49,121 bases of DNA, from assembly GCA_964514055.1 (NCBI GenBank), contig CAZEPB010000014.1, forward strand, positions 1 through 49,121, given 5' to 3'. Position numbers and translations under genes: made by a program. The notes below the pieces were generated by a model, which did no database searches, was not told the DNA's origin, and saw nothing but the letters and a program-made list of their open reading frames with translations. This stretch comes from SG8-32-3 sp964514055 (GTDB taxonomy: Archaea > Thermoproteota > Bathyarchaeia > Bathyarchaeales > Bathycorpusculaceae). Below are positions 24,449-32,528 of this stretch, piece after piece; the stretch's first letter is position 1; each line of letters opens with the position of its first letter.

Positions 24449-25150
24449 ATGGCTTTAGGTGACCCTGCAACCATAACAGCGATAGTGATAGTGGTGACCA
24501 TCGCCATCGTAATCGTCATCTACGCTATGAGAAAACTTGGGAAAACACCTGCAGAAACGCCTCGAAAATCTGAGTTGGAACCAGAGTTCAGGGGTTTACC
24601 TTTTAAGGTTACGAAGAGCGTGCAGTCAACCGATGCGTCCCATGCGAAGGATGAGCTGCGCATTCTTGAGTTGGAACGGGAAATTTTAAGCGACGCAATA
24701 AGACGGCTTTACGAAGCTCACGCGGAAGGGAAAATCAGTGAGCAAGAGCGGGAAAGACTGGCAAGCTCCTACAAAAGCCGCATGATGGCTGTCAAAGATT
24801 CCATGTCAAAAGACGAAACCATAGTGGCTTTGCATGAGCTTGAAGGCATGCAGGAAGACTTGATGAAGCTTTTCAGCGAACGCTTCGGAGACCTAAGCTC
24901 AAAAGTGGAAGAGTTGCGGTCGAAAATCGACGTGACACCTGTAAAGGAGATACCTGTGCAGATGCCGAAAACGCAGATGCCTGAAGAGTTGGAAGCTGGC
25001 GAAGAAGAGGAAAAAGCGAAACCGAAAAGGAAGAAGAAAGCTCCTTCAAAACCAAGTCCGAAGAGTGAAGCTGAGAAGAGAATCGAAGAGATCAGAAGCG
25101 AAGTGGAAAAAGTCTTAGACAAGCTGGGGCAGATGGAAATTGAATCCTAA
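24449..25150 (+). CDS. Membrane-anchored coiled-coil protein with Lys-rich tail
   Basis: 233 aa. One N-terminal membrane helix (about residues 8-27, ITAIVIVVTIAIVIVIYAM), then a long predicted coiled coil (ELRILELEREILSDAIRRLY through about 160), a Pro/Glu/Lys-rich stretch (KAKPKRKKKAPSKPSPKSE) and a final helix. Not recognised. The topology suggests a cytoplasmic rod on a membrane anchor, as in scaffold or division-associated proteins, which is inference. TATATAATTT at 24402-24411 is a likely TATA box. Its end overlaps rpiA by 11 bp. Confidence 0.7.
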   Translation: MALGDPATITAIVIVVTIAIVIVIYAMRKLGKTPAETPRKSELEPEFRGLPFKVTKSVQSTDASHAKDELRILELEREILSDAIRRLYEAHAEGKISEQERERLASSYKSRMMAVKDSMSKDETIVALHELEGMQEDLMKLFSERFGDLSSKVEELRSKIDVTPVKEIPVQMPKTQMPEELEAGEEEEKAKPKRKKKAPSKPSPKSEAEKRIEEIRSEVEKVLDKLGQMEIES

Positions 25151-25844
25151 ACAGGAATGGGTTGAAGCGGCAAAGAGAAAAGCGGCTTTGGAAGCTGTAA
25201 AGCACATTAAAGACGGTTTTATCGTGGGTTTGGGGAGCGGAAGCACAGCTGCAATTGCCATAGAAGCCCTTGGAGAGAGAAAGCGAAAAGAGAAACTGAG
25301 CATACTTGGTGTTCCAACGTCTTATCAAGCGTTCTTGTTAGCGGTCAAACATGGGATTGCGGTGACCACGTTGGAAGAACACGATGTGATTGACGTAACC
25401 ATAGATGGCGCAGACCAGATAGATCCCAAGCTGAACTTGATCAAAGGCATGGGTGCAGCGTTAGCCAGAGAGAAAATCGTGGCTTCAGCGTCGAAAATGA
25501 ACGTTATCATAGCTGACGAAAGAAAAAAAGTAATGGTGCTCGGCGAAAATGAGCATCCTGTGCCAGTTGAGGTTTTACCCTTCGCCATCGCTTTGGTGAA
25601 GCATAGAATAGAGGAGTTCGGCGGAAAGGCTGTTTTGAGAGAAGGAAAGGGCAAGGTTGGACCTGTGATAACCGACAACGGCAACATTATCATAGACGCA
25701 AGTTTTGGACCCATAAACGATGCTGCAAAGCTTGAAAAGAAGCTGAAAATGATTCCAGGCGTGGTGGAAACAGGACTTTTTATAGGCTTAGCAAACACTG
25801 CGTACATTGGAACACCTTCTAGAGTAGAAACGATCAAAAAATAG
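25140..25844 (+). CDS. rpiA: Ribose-5-phosphate isomerase A
   Basis: 234 aa. It interconverts ribose-5-phosphate and ribulose-5-phosphate. Motifs: VGLGSGSTAAIAIEAL (phosphate loop), DVTIDGADQIDP with the catalytic Asp region, LIKGMGAALAREKIVA, and DASFGPI. A TTG start at 25140 lies inside the end of the upstream coiled-coil gene, indicating translational coupling. The C-terminus GLANTAYIGTP is normal. Confidence 0.95.
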   Translation: MNPKQEWVEAAKRKAALEAVKHIKDGFIVGLGSGSTAAIAIEALGERKRKEKLSILGVPTSYQAFLLAVKHGIAVTTLEEHDVIDVTIDGADQIDPKLNLIKGMGAALAREKIVASASKMNVIIADERKKVMVLGENEHPVPVEVLPFAIALVKHRIEEFGGKAVLREGKGKVGPVITDNGNIIIDASFGPINDAAKLEKKLKMIPGVVETGLFIGLANTAYIGTPSRVETIKK

Positions 25845-25897
25845 AATAGAAATCTGTCAGGTTTAGTCAACTTTTTGAATGAAAAATTCTATGTGCT

Positions 25898-25944
25898 CTC
25901 TAGTGCTCGGAAAAGACTATAGCCCCCTTATATATAGATTAAAA
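25898..25944 (-). repeat. Dispersed TATA/G-tract composite element, copy B
   Basis: On the minus strand: ATCTATATATAAGGGGG, CTATAG, then AGTCTTTTCCGAGCACTAGA. It joins the upstream half seen in copies C and D with the downstream half seen in copy A, which ties all copies into one family. It stands about 40 bp left of the tRNA-Thr fragment, outside the putative small integrated segment. Confidence 0.55.
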
Positions 25945-25985
25945 CATAGCTTGAACTTCAACTTGAGCGCTTGATTCTCTTTGGT

Positions 25986-26022
25986 TGGAGCTCGGGCGGG
26001 CTTTGATCCTGCGACCATTACC
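25986..26022 (-). repeat. Partial copy of the tRNA-Thr 3' half (att-like)
   Basis: These 37 bp match 26546-26583, the 3' half of the intact tRNA-Thr gene plus its first flanking bases, with one missing base and one substitution, in the same orientation. A truncated tRNA 3' end separated from the intact gene by about 560 bp is the usual footprint of integration into a tRNA gene. The small membrane-protein gene 26128-26466 is the only gene between them. Confidence 0.8.
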
Positions 26023-26127
26023 ATTAGCCATAATTATCAACATAATAAAACTTTGGAATTAATTCAGCCAAAAAGCTTTGAAAGTCTTATAAATTCATAG
26101 CTACAAAAAAGTCACTGGTGAAATATA

Positions 26128-26466
26128 ATGATAGTAGAATTAACAAATATCGTAGCTGGACTAATACTGGCAATGGGCATTTTACCGAACATTCCTGCTG
26201 TGGGAAAAAGCTTAGAGAAAGTGGCTAAATGGCTAGGCGGATTCCAAACCATAATCGGAGTCATAGCAATAATAATTGGAATACTGTACTTCGGGTTACA
26301 AGGAATAGTGGCAATAGTAGCTGGATTAATACTGGCTATGGGTCTCCTGCCAAACATACCTGCCATAGGAAAAGACTTAGCAAAAGCTGTAAAATGGTTA
26401 GGTAGCTTCCAAACAATCATTGGCGTAATAGCAATACTAATCGGAATATGGGGACTACTATTTTAA
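26128..26466 (+). CDS. Small membrane protein made of two tandem repeats
   Basis: 112 aa with two nearly identical units of about 50 residues: IVAGLILAMGILPNIPAVGK and IVAGLILAMGLLPNIPAIGK, each followed by KWLGxFQTIIGVIAIxIGI. Each unit has two membrane helices joined by a short amphipathic, Lys-containing loop, giving four in all. Not recognised as a named family. The DNA of the two repeats has diverged at synonymous positions, so the duplication is not very recent and is under protein-level selection. It lies between an intact and a partial tRNA-Thr. TTATAAATT (about 26088) is a likely TATA box. Confidence 0.75.
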   Translation: MIVELTNIVAGLILAMGILPNIPAVGKSLEKVAKWLGGFQTIIGVIAIIIGILYFGLQGIVAIVAGLILAMGLLPNIPAIGKDLAKAVKWLGSFQTIIGVIAILIGIWGLLF

Positions 26467-26548
26467 TCCCTACTTTTTTATTTCATTTTTTAGTAAAGTT
26501 TTCTAGACGCTCCAAAACTCAATAGTCCAAGCCTTAATCCAGAAGTGG

Positions 26549-26622
26549 AGCCTCGGGCGGGCTTTGATCCCGCGACCATTACCTTACCAAGGTAACGCCC
26601 CACCAGGCTAGGCCACCGAGGC
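26549..26622 (-). tRNA. tRNA-Thr (GGU)
   Basis: 74 nt. The acceptor stem GCCTCGG/CCGAGGC, D arm with AGCCTGGTGG, anticodon arm TTACC-TTGGTAA-GGTAA (anticodon GGU), T arm GCGGG/CCCGC with loop ATCAAAG, and discriminator U, as is usual for archaeal tRNA-Thr. No intron and no encoded CCA. The T loop begins AT rather than TT. A partial copy of its 3' half lies at 25986-26022. Confidence 0.93.
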
Positions 26623-26723
26623 ACAGCGAATTCTCTCTGAACAAAACGTGTGATATGAAATAAAGAGCTTACGGTTTCACGGGTTCAGCACCGCCACAAA
26701 CTGCCCACTTTTTGGGATAGCGC

Positions 26724-27248
26724 TTAGAAGCTTAATTGTTTTAGTTCATTTTGGGAGATCGGCCCGATTCTGTATAAGACTTCGGGTTCATGTCCGTCGT
26801 TTTCAAAATCTTCTTCTTTAAAAAGCGTCTTTTTTTCGCATTTTGTATTCAGCAATTCTGCTAATTCACAGAAGTTTCTTCTAGACACTTCATTGGAGGG
26901 ATTAACTGTGCCTTCAAAGAATTTGGCGTTTGCTATTTTGATTTGATGTAAAAGCATTCGTTTTTGCAGGTTGTAACCTCGGTAGTCTCGGTGAACAACG
27001 GTTTCCCAATTGAAAAAGGTGTCAGCCCTAGACGGCGGAACATAGCCTGAAGAAAACGCGATTATTTTGCCCTCATGTTCGACTACGACACAAGTATCTG
27101 AAAAATCTCTAGCGAGGAGAAAATAAGTATATCGAGAGTTTAATCCAACATAAGGTCTATTCGCTACGAGCAGCTTGTAAACTTCCTTTATGTCTTCCAC
27201 TTTCACGTTTCTGATCTTGAAATCCAAGCCCTCTTCGCTTTTAGACAT
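26724..27248 (-). CDS. EctA-like N-acetyltransferase, probable beta-lysine acetyltransferase
   Basis: 174 aa, GNAT fold. The stretch NRPYVGLNSRYTYFLLARDF, then SDTCVVVEHEGKIIAFSSGY and WETVVHRDYRGYNLQKRML, resembles diaminobutyrate acetyltransferase (EctA) of ectoine synthesis. No ectB or ectC is present; instead kamA lies 17 bp upstream on the same strand. KamA makes beta-lysine, and an acetyltransferase (AblB) converts it to the osmolyte N-epsilon-acetyl-beta-lysine. I infer that this protein fills the AblB role, though it is shorter than the usual AblB. Confidence 0.75.
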   Translation of the reverse strand: MSKSEEGLDFKIRNVKVEDIKEVYKLLVANRPYVGLNSRYTYFLLARDFSDTCVVVEHEGKIIAFSSGYVPPSRADTFFNWETVVHRDYRGYNLQKRMLLHQIKIANAKFFEGTVNPSNEVSRRNFCELAELLNTKCEKKTLFKEEDFENDGHEPEVLYRIGPISQNELKQLSF

Positions 27249-27265
27249 CTAAAACACTTAGCAAG

Positions 27266-28597
27266 TTAACTTTTGTTGTTTCTTCGCTCCAACCGCGTGT
27301 TTCCATTCGGTATAAGCGATATTTCATCATCAGCATCGGTTAACAATCTTTCAATACCTATCGCCTTTGTTTCGTCAGCTTCATCTAACTTCAGCTGCAA
27401 AGCACATTCATCACAGTCTCTGTCGCAGAAAATAGGTTCATAGCTGTCTGGCTCCTTGTACGTGGTGATGACTCCTTCGTAATTTCTTAAAACTACCTTG
27501 TTTGTGGAATAAGAAATAATGTAATTCGGCATAATGGGAATTTTCCCACCGCCACCCGGAGCATCTACGACGTAAGTGGGTACGGCAAATCCAGTGGTGT
27601 GTCCTACAAGGCTTTCTACAATTTCAATACCTTTTCCAATGGGCGTTCGAAAATGAGAAAGCCCTTCAGAAAGGTCACACTGAAACAGGTAATATGGTCG
27701 CACTCTGTTTTGCACGAGCTTTTGATTCAGCTTTTTCATAATTCGTGGGCAATCGTTTACACCAGCAAGCAACACAGATTGATTTCCCAACGGAATCCCC
27801 GCATCCGCTAACTTCCGAAGTGCCTCTCGAGCTGAATGCGTAAGCTCTCGCGGATGATTAAAATGAGTGTTCAACCATAACGGATGATGCTTTTTCAGCA
27901 TATTCACCAGCTCATCGGTTATCCTATAAGGAAGAACAACGGGCATCCTTGAGCCAATTCGGATTATCTCAACGTGCGGAATTTTCCTTAACTCCGTCAA
28001 GATCCAATCCAGATAATCATCAGGCAACATGAAAGGGTCACCACCTGAAAGCAGAACATCACGGACCTCACGGTGGCTTTTAATGTAGCGAATGCCCTTC
28101 AGTATTTGCTCCTTCGAAGGAATATGATCAGGATCACCAACCTTTCTTTTCCGTGTACAATGTCGGCAGTACATAGAACAACGGTTACTGACCAAAAAAA
28201 GCACCCTATCTGGATACCGATGCGTAATTCCTTCAACAGGACTATCTTTGTCCTCATGCAAAGGATCGGACATGTCATATCTAGAAATTCTAAGTTCAGC
28301 TGGATTAGGAAACGCCTGCTTAAAAACAGGGTCATTACGAAAATTTTCTTTCTCGATTAAAGATGCATAATACGGGGTAATACTCACTGGAAACTTGCTG
28401 ACAGTTATTTCAAGCTCTTCACGTTCCTTTTCAGTAAATTCAATCCCGGTCAACTTTTCAAAAGTAGCTATGTCTCTTATTGAATGCTCTAACTGCCACT
28501 TGTAGTCTTTCCAATTGCCGTCTGTTGTATGTTTGCTCACGTTTTGCGCGATAGATTTTTGATAGGTTGTAAGATTTTCGGTTTGTTCAATACTCAC
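27266..28597 (-). CDS. kamA: L-lysine 2,3-aminomutase (radical SAM, PLP)
   Basis: 443 aa. It converts L-lysine to beta-lysine. The radical SAM cluster is C140-x3-C144-x2-C147 (CSMYCRHC); LSGGDPFMLPDDYL is the SAM-side GGDP motif; the PLP lysine lies in DAPGGGGKIPIMP (about K352); Cys pairs near the C-terminus (CDRDCDECAL) are the zinc ligands. It leads a two-gene operon with the EctA-like acetyltransferase, consistent with osmolyte synthesis. The promoter is probably the TATATAAG on the minus strand near 28700. Confidence 0.95.
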   Translation of the reverse strand: MSIEQTENLTTYQKSIAQNVSKHTTDGNWKDYKWQLEHSIRDIATFEKLTGIEFTEKEREELEITVSKFPVSITPYYASLIEKENFRNDPVFKQAFPNPAELRISRYDMSDPLHEDKDSPVEGITHRYPDRVLFLVSNRCSMYCRHCTRKRKVGDPDHIPSKEQILKGIRYIKSHREVRDVLLSGGDPFMLPDDYLDWILTELRKIPHVEIIRIGSRMPVVLPYRITDELVNMLKKHHPLWLNTHFNHPRELTHSAREALRKLADAGIPLGNQSVLLAGVNDCPRIMKKLNQKLVQNRVRPYYLFQCDLSEGLSHFRTPIGKGIEIVESLVGHTTGFAVPTYVVDAPGGGGKIPIMPNYIISYSTNKVVLRNYEGVITTYKEPDSYEPIFCDRDCDECALQLKLDEADETKAIGIERLLTDADDEISLIPNGNTRLERRNNKS

Positions 28598-28940
28598 GAT
28601 AATGACTCCAAATAAAAAACAAGCAGAAAATTTTGATAGAAAGCGCCTATCTCATCCCAAAGAGCTTGCTTTTTAGGTTTTTCTTGCGTTACTTGCGGCT
28701 ACTTATATATCTTTATGTCTTAAAATGGAGTTTTATTTTTTTTTGGAGAATTCTTCTAAGAGAACTTCCGAAACAAGGAGTAATTTTTTCCAAGATAATT
28801 GCGAACATTTATTAGATGCCAACCGTAGAACGGACAGTTAATCGAGCTTACTGCCTTTTAGAATTATCGGCTAAGGCTATAATACTTGGGTTTTAAGCTT
28901 AGCAGAAACTTGAAACGGCTGTGATTGAGGAGGTGAAATC
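28598..28940. other. Divergent promoter region between kamA and S30e
   Basis: AT-rich 343 bp with no convincing gene; a 60-codon open frame at 28633-28815 is low-complexity and has no ribosome site. Visible elements are a minus-strand TATA box (CTTATATATC at 28698-28707) for kamA and CTATAATAC (about 28876-28884) for S30e. Confidence 0.5.
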
Positions 28941-29123
28941 GTGCCTACACATGGTTCGCTATCTAAAGCGGGTAAAGTTAGAATGCAAACTCCTAAAATA
29001 GAACCAGCAACTAAAAAAAGCTCCGCAGGTCCAAGAGTTAGCAACCGCAAGTTATATCATAAACGTGTAGAATTATGCAGAAACATCGGTCAATTCAGAA
29101 TGGGCAGGTACCGTCGCCGATAG
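28941..29123 (+). CDS. rps30e: Small ribosomal subunit protein S30e
   Basis: 60 aa, strongly basic. THGSLSKAGKVRMQTPKIE and the C-terminal RVSNRKLYHKRVE are the S30e signature. S30e is found in eukaryotes and in TACK/Asgard archaea, so it helps place the organism. A GTG start at 28941 follows GAGGAGGTG. The next small gene begins 22 bp later. Confidence 0.95.
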   Translation: MPTHGSLSKAGKVRMQTPKIEPATKKSSAGPRVSNRKLYHKRVELCRNIGQFRMGRYRRR

Positions 29124-29145
29124 ACCTGCTGAAAAAACCAGAGAG

Positions 29146-29481
29146 ATGTTCATACAACATTCGGAGCGTAATGTCTTGAAGTTAAGGCTGTTCATATCCA
29201 AAAGAAACGAATTAAACGATTATTCACAAAAAGGCTACATCAGATTCGTAGTTGTTGACTTAGACAAGTCTAAAGATTACCCAGTTAATTTCGTTTGCAT
29301 ACTGCCTAAAAACATCAAGGTAAGCGGCAAAAAAAACACCAAGTTTGAAAGAATCTTTGGAGACAACAGTTTAGATTTGGCTAAGAAGCTGTTGAGGCGT
29401 GCGTTAAGAGCAGAAGAGGACTGGGAAGTCAAAGCGGAAATCAGAAAACGTTTAGACCTGCTCAAGCCAAAACCACAATAG
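29146..29481 (+). CDS. Hypothetical protein downstream of S30e
   Basis: 111 aa from ATG 29146, basic. A beta-rich middle (YIRFVVVDLDKSKDYPVNFV) is followed by a helical C-terminal half (SLDLAKKLLRRALRAEEDWE). Not recognised. The 22-bp gap makes cotranscription with S30e likely, and a role with the ribosome or RNA is possible but unsupported. The composition is normal for its neighbours. Confidence 0.65.
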   Translation: MFIQHSERNVLKLRLFISKRNELNDYSQKGYIRFVVVDLDKSKDYPVNFVCILPKNIKVSGKKNTKFERIFGDNSLDLAKKLLRRALRAEEDWEVKAEIRKRLDLLKPKPQ

Positions 29482-29630
29482 CGAATACAAAAGAAGCCTC
29501 ACACATGACACCTCAACGACACGGAACGACAGCGCTATTCAGAAAATCGCTACGCGGATGCCCCTCAACAAATTTAAATAACCGATGAGCCTAATCTCAA
29601 GTTGTAATAATTCTTGACGGTGATTTGTGA

Positions 29631-30005
29631 ATGAAAGAATTCTGCAACGAAGCTTATTACATGTTTTTCTCTACACTGGCAAATCGAACACGCTTAGCGA
29701 TAGTTGATGTGCTAAGAAAAGACCGCAAAAGCCTTGCGGAGATTTCAACAGCTCTAGAACAAGAGGAAAACATCATCGCCCACAACCTTAAGCTTTTAGA
29801 GAAATGTGCAATAGTGCTCTCAGAGGGTTCTGGAAAAAAGAAGCGTTACTCTTTGAACAAAGAGGTCATTGCGCCGCTATCTGAACTTTTAGCTTTTCAC
29901 GTAGACAAGTATTGCCCTGGATTTAAGGAATGCATACCCGCAGAAAAACTTAAAGAGTACATGAAAGCAGAAGCAGCAAAAACAACCTACATAGAACACG
30001 AATAA
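29631..30005 (+). CDS. ArsR-type winged-helix transcriptional regulator
   Basis: 124 aa. A winged-helix domain occupies residues 8-80: FFSTLANRTRLAIVDVLRKD, SLAEISTALEQEENIIAHNL (recognition helix), LLEKCAIVLSEGSGKKKRYS (wing). The C-terminal segment has a Cys pair (YCPGFKECIPAE) that could bind metal or be redox active. The ligand is unknown. TATA-like AAATTTAAATAA lies at about 29567-29578. Confidence 0.85.
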   Translation: MKEFCNEAYYMFFSTLANRTRLAIVDVLRKDRKSLAEISTALEQEENIIAHNLKLLEKCAIVLSEGSGKKKRYSLNKEVIAPLSELLAFHVDKYCPGFKECIPAEKLKEYMKAEAAKTTYIEHE

Positions 30006-30104
30006 ACTGTTGGATGCCTTCGGAAGCGGGTATCGCAGGCTGATTTTTGAGGGTTAAACAAATATTTAAGAGAAGACGTATTCTCAAATCTTAACGGCTT
30101 GACG

Positions 30105-30189
30105 GCGGGGGTCTCCCAGTCTGGTCAAAGGAGCAGGGCTTAGGACCCTGTCGCGTAGGCGTTCGTGGGTTCAAATCCCACCCCCCGCA
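30105..30189 (+). tRNA. tRNA-Leu (UAG)
   Basis: 85 nt with a long variable arm, as in tRNA-Leu. Acceptor GCGGGGG/CCCCCGC, anticodon arm CAGGG-CTTAGGA-CCCTG (anticodon UAG), variable arm TCGCGTAGGCGTTC, T arm GTGGG-TTCAAAT-CCCAC, discriminator A, no CCA encoded, no intron. TATTTAAG at 30062-30069 is placed as its TATA box. Confidence 0.95.
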
Positions 30190-30213
30190 TTCGCGTTTTC
30201 ATTTTCTCAGAAA

Positions 30214-31251
30214 TCACTTTTCGGTAAGAATTTGCATGTCTGCTGTTGAGAAGTGTTTTATTGCTTTTTTGCCGTATTTTTCGGCTAATCTCCGCGCGTA
30301 AGTTTGCAGTGCGTTGAGAGCAGCAGCACCGCCAATCTTTTCCTCGAACGCCATCCTCATGACCCAACCCTTCTTTCGAAGATACCCTGTGCCAGTCGTT
30401 AGGTCTTCATTCTTCACTCCTTTTAAAGCAACACGTTCGCAGCAAACTCCAAATTCGGATAAAACCTTGAAAACAGTTTCTTCAACAAAAGACCAAATCG
30501 CCAGCGTCTTCTCTCTGCCTCGGTTAGCAATATAGGTTTCAGCGTCAACAACAAGGCTGGGGGGCTTCGCGTTCTCGAATTTGCCGTAATTTCCAAGTAT
30601 CCACAGAAACCTCAAAACATGTGCTCTTTGGTTTTCAAGTTTGTGCTGTTGAGCAAATGTGTCAGTGTCCCGTAGTCCCAAAGAAGACTGTGCTAAGTTT
30701 GCGAGCAAGCTGTGAACCGCTTTGAAAGATTCTATCTCCGCCTTGGAGAAGGGCAGATTCTCTGGAAAAGCAGCGATTCTTGACTCAGATGCTGGAAGTT
30801 TTGCAGGCTCCACAATTTCGTCTGGCTTCAGCGAAGCACGAATAGACTCTAAACGACTTATTCCCTCGAAAGGTTCGACAAATGAGTGATACTCCTCTTC
30901 AGAAATCGGCGCGCCAAGCTTCGCCTCAATGCTCTCACGGTTCCAAGCGCCCGCCGTTGCTTTCAGCGTGTCACATGGAAAACAAGAGCAGTAAGCACAG
31001 TTTGCCACTCCAGTTCTGTCTACGCATCGACGTATCAGACATTTTCGGTTAGGCAACTTTGATTCTTTGGGGATTTCTGCGTCTGGAGTTTGGCAGGTTG
31101 CGCACGGCGTCTTAATTGGCATGTACCCGAGAATTCTCTTGGCTTCGTTTCTATACTGTTCAAAATCTTCAGCAGTTATGTCCTTCCGCGGGTAAGGCCC
31201 CCAAGGACACGCACCACAATCTATGCCACATTTAGAAACAAGGTTTGACAC
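30214..31251 (-). CDS. DUF3795-like Cys-rich protein with long C-terminal domain
   Basis: 345 aa. The N-terminal third has many Cys: KCGIDCGACPWGPY, CATCQTPD, KCLIRRC, CAYCSCFPC, similar to DUF3795. The remainder is helical and ends in a segment (EDLTTGTGYLRKKGWVMRMA) that looks like a separate alpha/beta domain. Function unknown; metal or Fe-S binding is likely from the Cys spacing. GTG at 31251 is chosen because GAGG lies 10 nt upstream and the Cys motif starts at residue 8; the open frame extends to 31341 but overlaps the Rieske gene. Confidence 0.75.
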   Translation of the reverse strand: MSNLVSKCGIDCGACPWGPYPRKDITAEDFEQYRNEAKRILGYMPIKTPCATCQTPDAEIPKESKLPNRKCLIRRCVDRTGVANCAYCSCFPCDTLKATAGAWNRESIEAKLGAPISEEEYHSFVEPFEGISRLESIRASLKPDEIVEPAKLPASESRIAAFPENLPFSKAEIESFKAVHSLLANLAQSSLGLRDTDTFAQQHKLENQRAHVLRFLWILGNYGKFENAKPPSLVVDAETYIANRGREKTLAIWSFVEETVFKVLSEFGVCCERVALKGVKNEDLTTGTGYLRKKGWVMRMAFEEKIGGAAALNALQTYARRLAEKYGKKAIKHFSTADMQILTEK

Positions 31252-31337
31252 TTGTTGAAACCTCAAGAAACAAGCAGAGAAACGCAATAAAAGACTTCCT
31301 ATAACAAACTGTGAAGGACAAAAAGCGCTCTGAAAAT

Positions 31338-31667
31338 TCAAACTTCAACAAATACCGAGGAGTTTTGGATTTTGACAGGAAAAGTTTTCAGAGACTCACT
31401 TGTAACTGGTCCTAATGATTTCCCAGTTCTCACGTTGAATTTGGCGCTGTGAAAACCGCAAATCAGCGTATCGCCTTTGAGGCTTCCAAAGAAAAGCGGA
31501 TACCCCATGTGAGGGCAATGATTATCAAAGGCATAAAACTTGCCTTCAACGTTTACTACAAGTATCTCTTTTTCTTTCACGGTGAAAACCTGCATTTGAT
31601 TCTTTGAAACATCTTTAGTTTCTGCGATTTTGACGTATTCACCCACATCACTCACCCTTTTTTTCAT
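31338..31667 (-). CDS. Rieske [2Fe-2S] ferredoxin
   Basis: 109 aa, a soluble Rieske domain. The ligands are in CPHMGYPLFFG (C-x-H) and CGFHSAKFNV (C-x-x-H). The size and absence of a membrane helix fit the ferredoxin subunits of oxygenases or nitrite-reductase small-subunit-like proteins rather than a bc1 Rieske. The partner enzyme is not evident. It lies 22 bp downstream of the ZIP gene on the same strand, likely cotranscribed. Confidence 0.93.
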   Translation of the reverse strand: MKKRVSDVGEYVKIAETKDVSKNQMQVFTVKEKEILVVNVEGKFYAFDNHCPHMGYPLFFGSLKGDTLICGFHSAKFNVRTGKSLGPVTSESLKTFPVKIQNSSVFVEV

Positions 31668-31689
31668 TTAATTCTTGAGGAACAGCGGT

Positions 31690-32439
31690 TTAAGCAAATA
31701 AGGTATCTAACAGCATCATAACAACAAACCCCGCAATCAAACCGAACGTGGCTTCCCTTTCAAATCCTTTCTTGTGACTTTCAGGGATAATCTCATCGCT
31801 TACTACGAAGAGCATGGCGCCAGCAGCAAAGGCAAGACCCCAAGGCAGAACTGGCTGAAAAATTGTGATCAAAGCCACGCCGAGTAAACCGCCTAGAGGC
31901 TCGACGAGTCCAGTCATCGTTCCATACAGAAGAGATTTGCGCCGACTGTAACCTTCTCTCACCAAAGGTAAAGCAACCGCTAGCCCTTCAGGCATGTTTT
32001 GCAATCCAATCGCCAGCGCTATCACAAGACCAGCCGCCACGTCTCCGCCCCCGAAGCTTACGCCCACAGCTAAGCCTTCGGGGAAATTGTGAATCGTTAT
32101 GGCGAGAACAAAAAGCCACACTTTTGACAGTTTTGAAGGGGGTCCTTCTGCACCTAACGCAGGATGAAAATGCGGAACGAAACGGTCGATCAGATGCAAA
32201 ACCAGCGCGCCTAAGATAATTCCGAAGACGACCACAAGCGGTCCGCTTAGGTCGATGGCTGGGACTATCAGGCTAAAAGCGGTGGCTGCCAGCATGACCC
32301 CTGCTGAAAAGCCGAGCATGACGTCCAGAAGCCTGTCTGAAATTCGTTTGGTAAACAGCACTGGCAGGGCTCCTGCGCCTGTTGCTAATCCAGCTAACAG
32401 ACTGGCAACTAAGCCATACCAAATTATCTCCGCATCCAT
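31690..32439 (-). CDS. ZIP-family divalent metal transporter
   Basis: About 249 aa, eight predicted membrane helices. The metal-path motifs are HNFPEGLAVGVSFGG in one helix and GLQNMPEGLAVALPL in the next; a His-containing loop (DRFVPHFHPALGAEG) lies before them. ZIP proteins import Zn or Fe into the cytoplasm. The neighbourhood (Dps-like ferritin, Fur, Rieske) suggests iron, but zinc is possible. ATG 32439 is used; GTG 32448 is also in frame. Confidence 0.9.
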   Translation of the reverse strand: MDAEIIWYGLVASLLAGLATGAGALPVLFTKRISDRLLDVMLGFSAGVMLAATAFSLIVPAIDLSGPLVVVFGIILGALVLHLIDRFVPHFHPALGAEGPPSKLSKVWLFVLAITIHNFPEGLAVGVSFGGGDVAAGLVIALAIGLQNMPEGLAVALPLVREGYSRRKSLLYGTMTGLVEPLGGLLGVALITIFQPVLPWGLAFAAGAMLFVVSDEIIPESHKKGFEREATFGLIAGFVVMMLLDTLFA

Positions 32440-32528
32440 AAATCTCACACGGCACTCTTATTGTGTTTCATCCACTAATTATTTTAGTCTCTCAAAAAAT
32501 GGGAGCGGTTTTTGTTTTGTTATGTACT

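Noticed and set aside
26724..27248. Ectoine biosynthesis operon
   Set aside because: Only the EctA-like protein is present; ectB and ectC are absent and kamA is the partner.
28633..28815. 60-codon hydrophobic open frame in the kamA-S30e gap
   Set aside because: AT-rich, low-complexity Leu/Phe/Ile run with no ribosome site, covering the kamA promoter.
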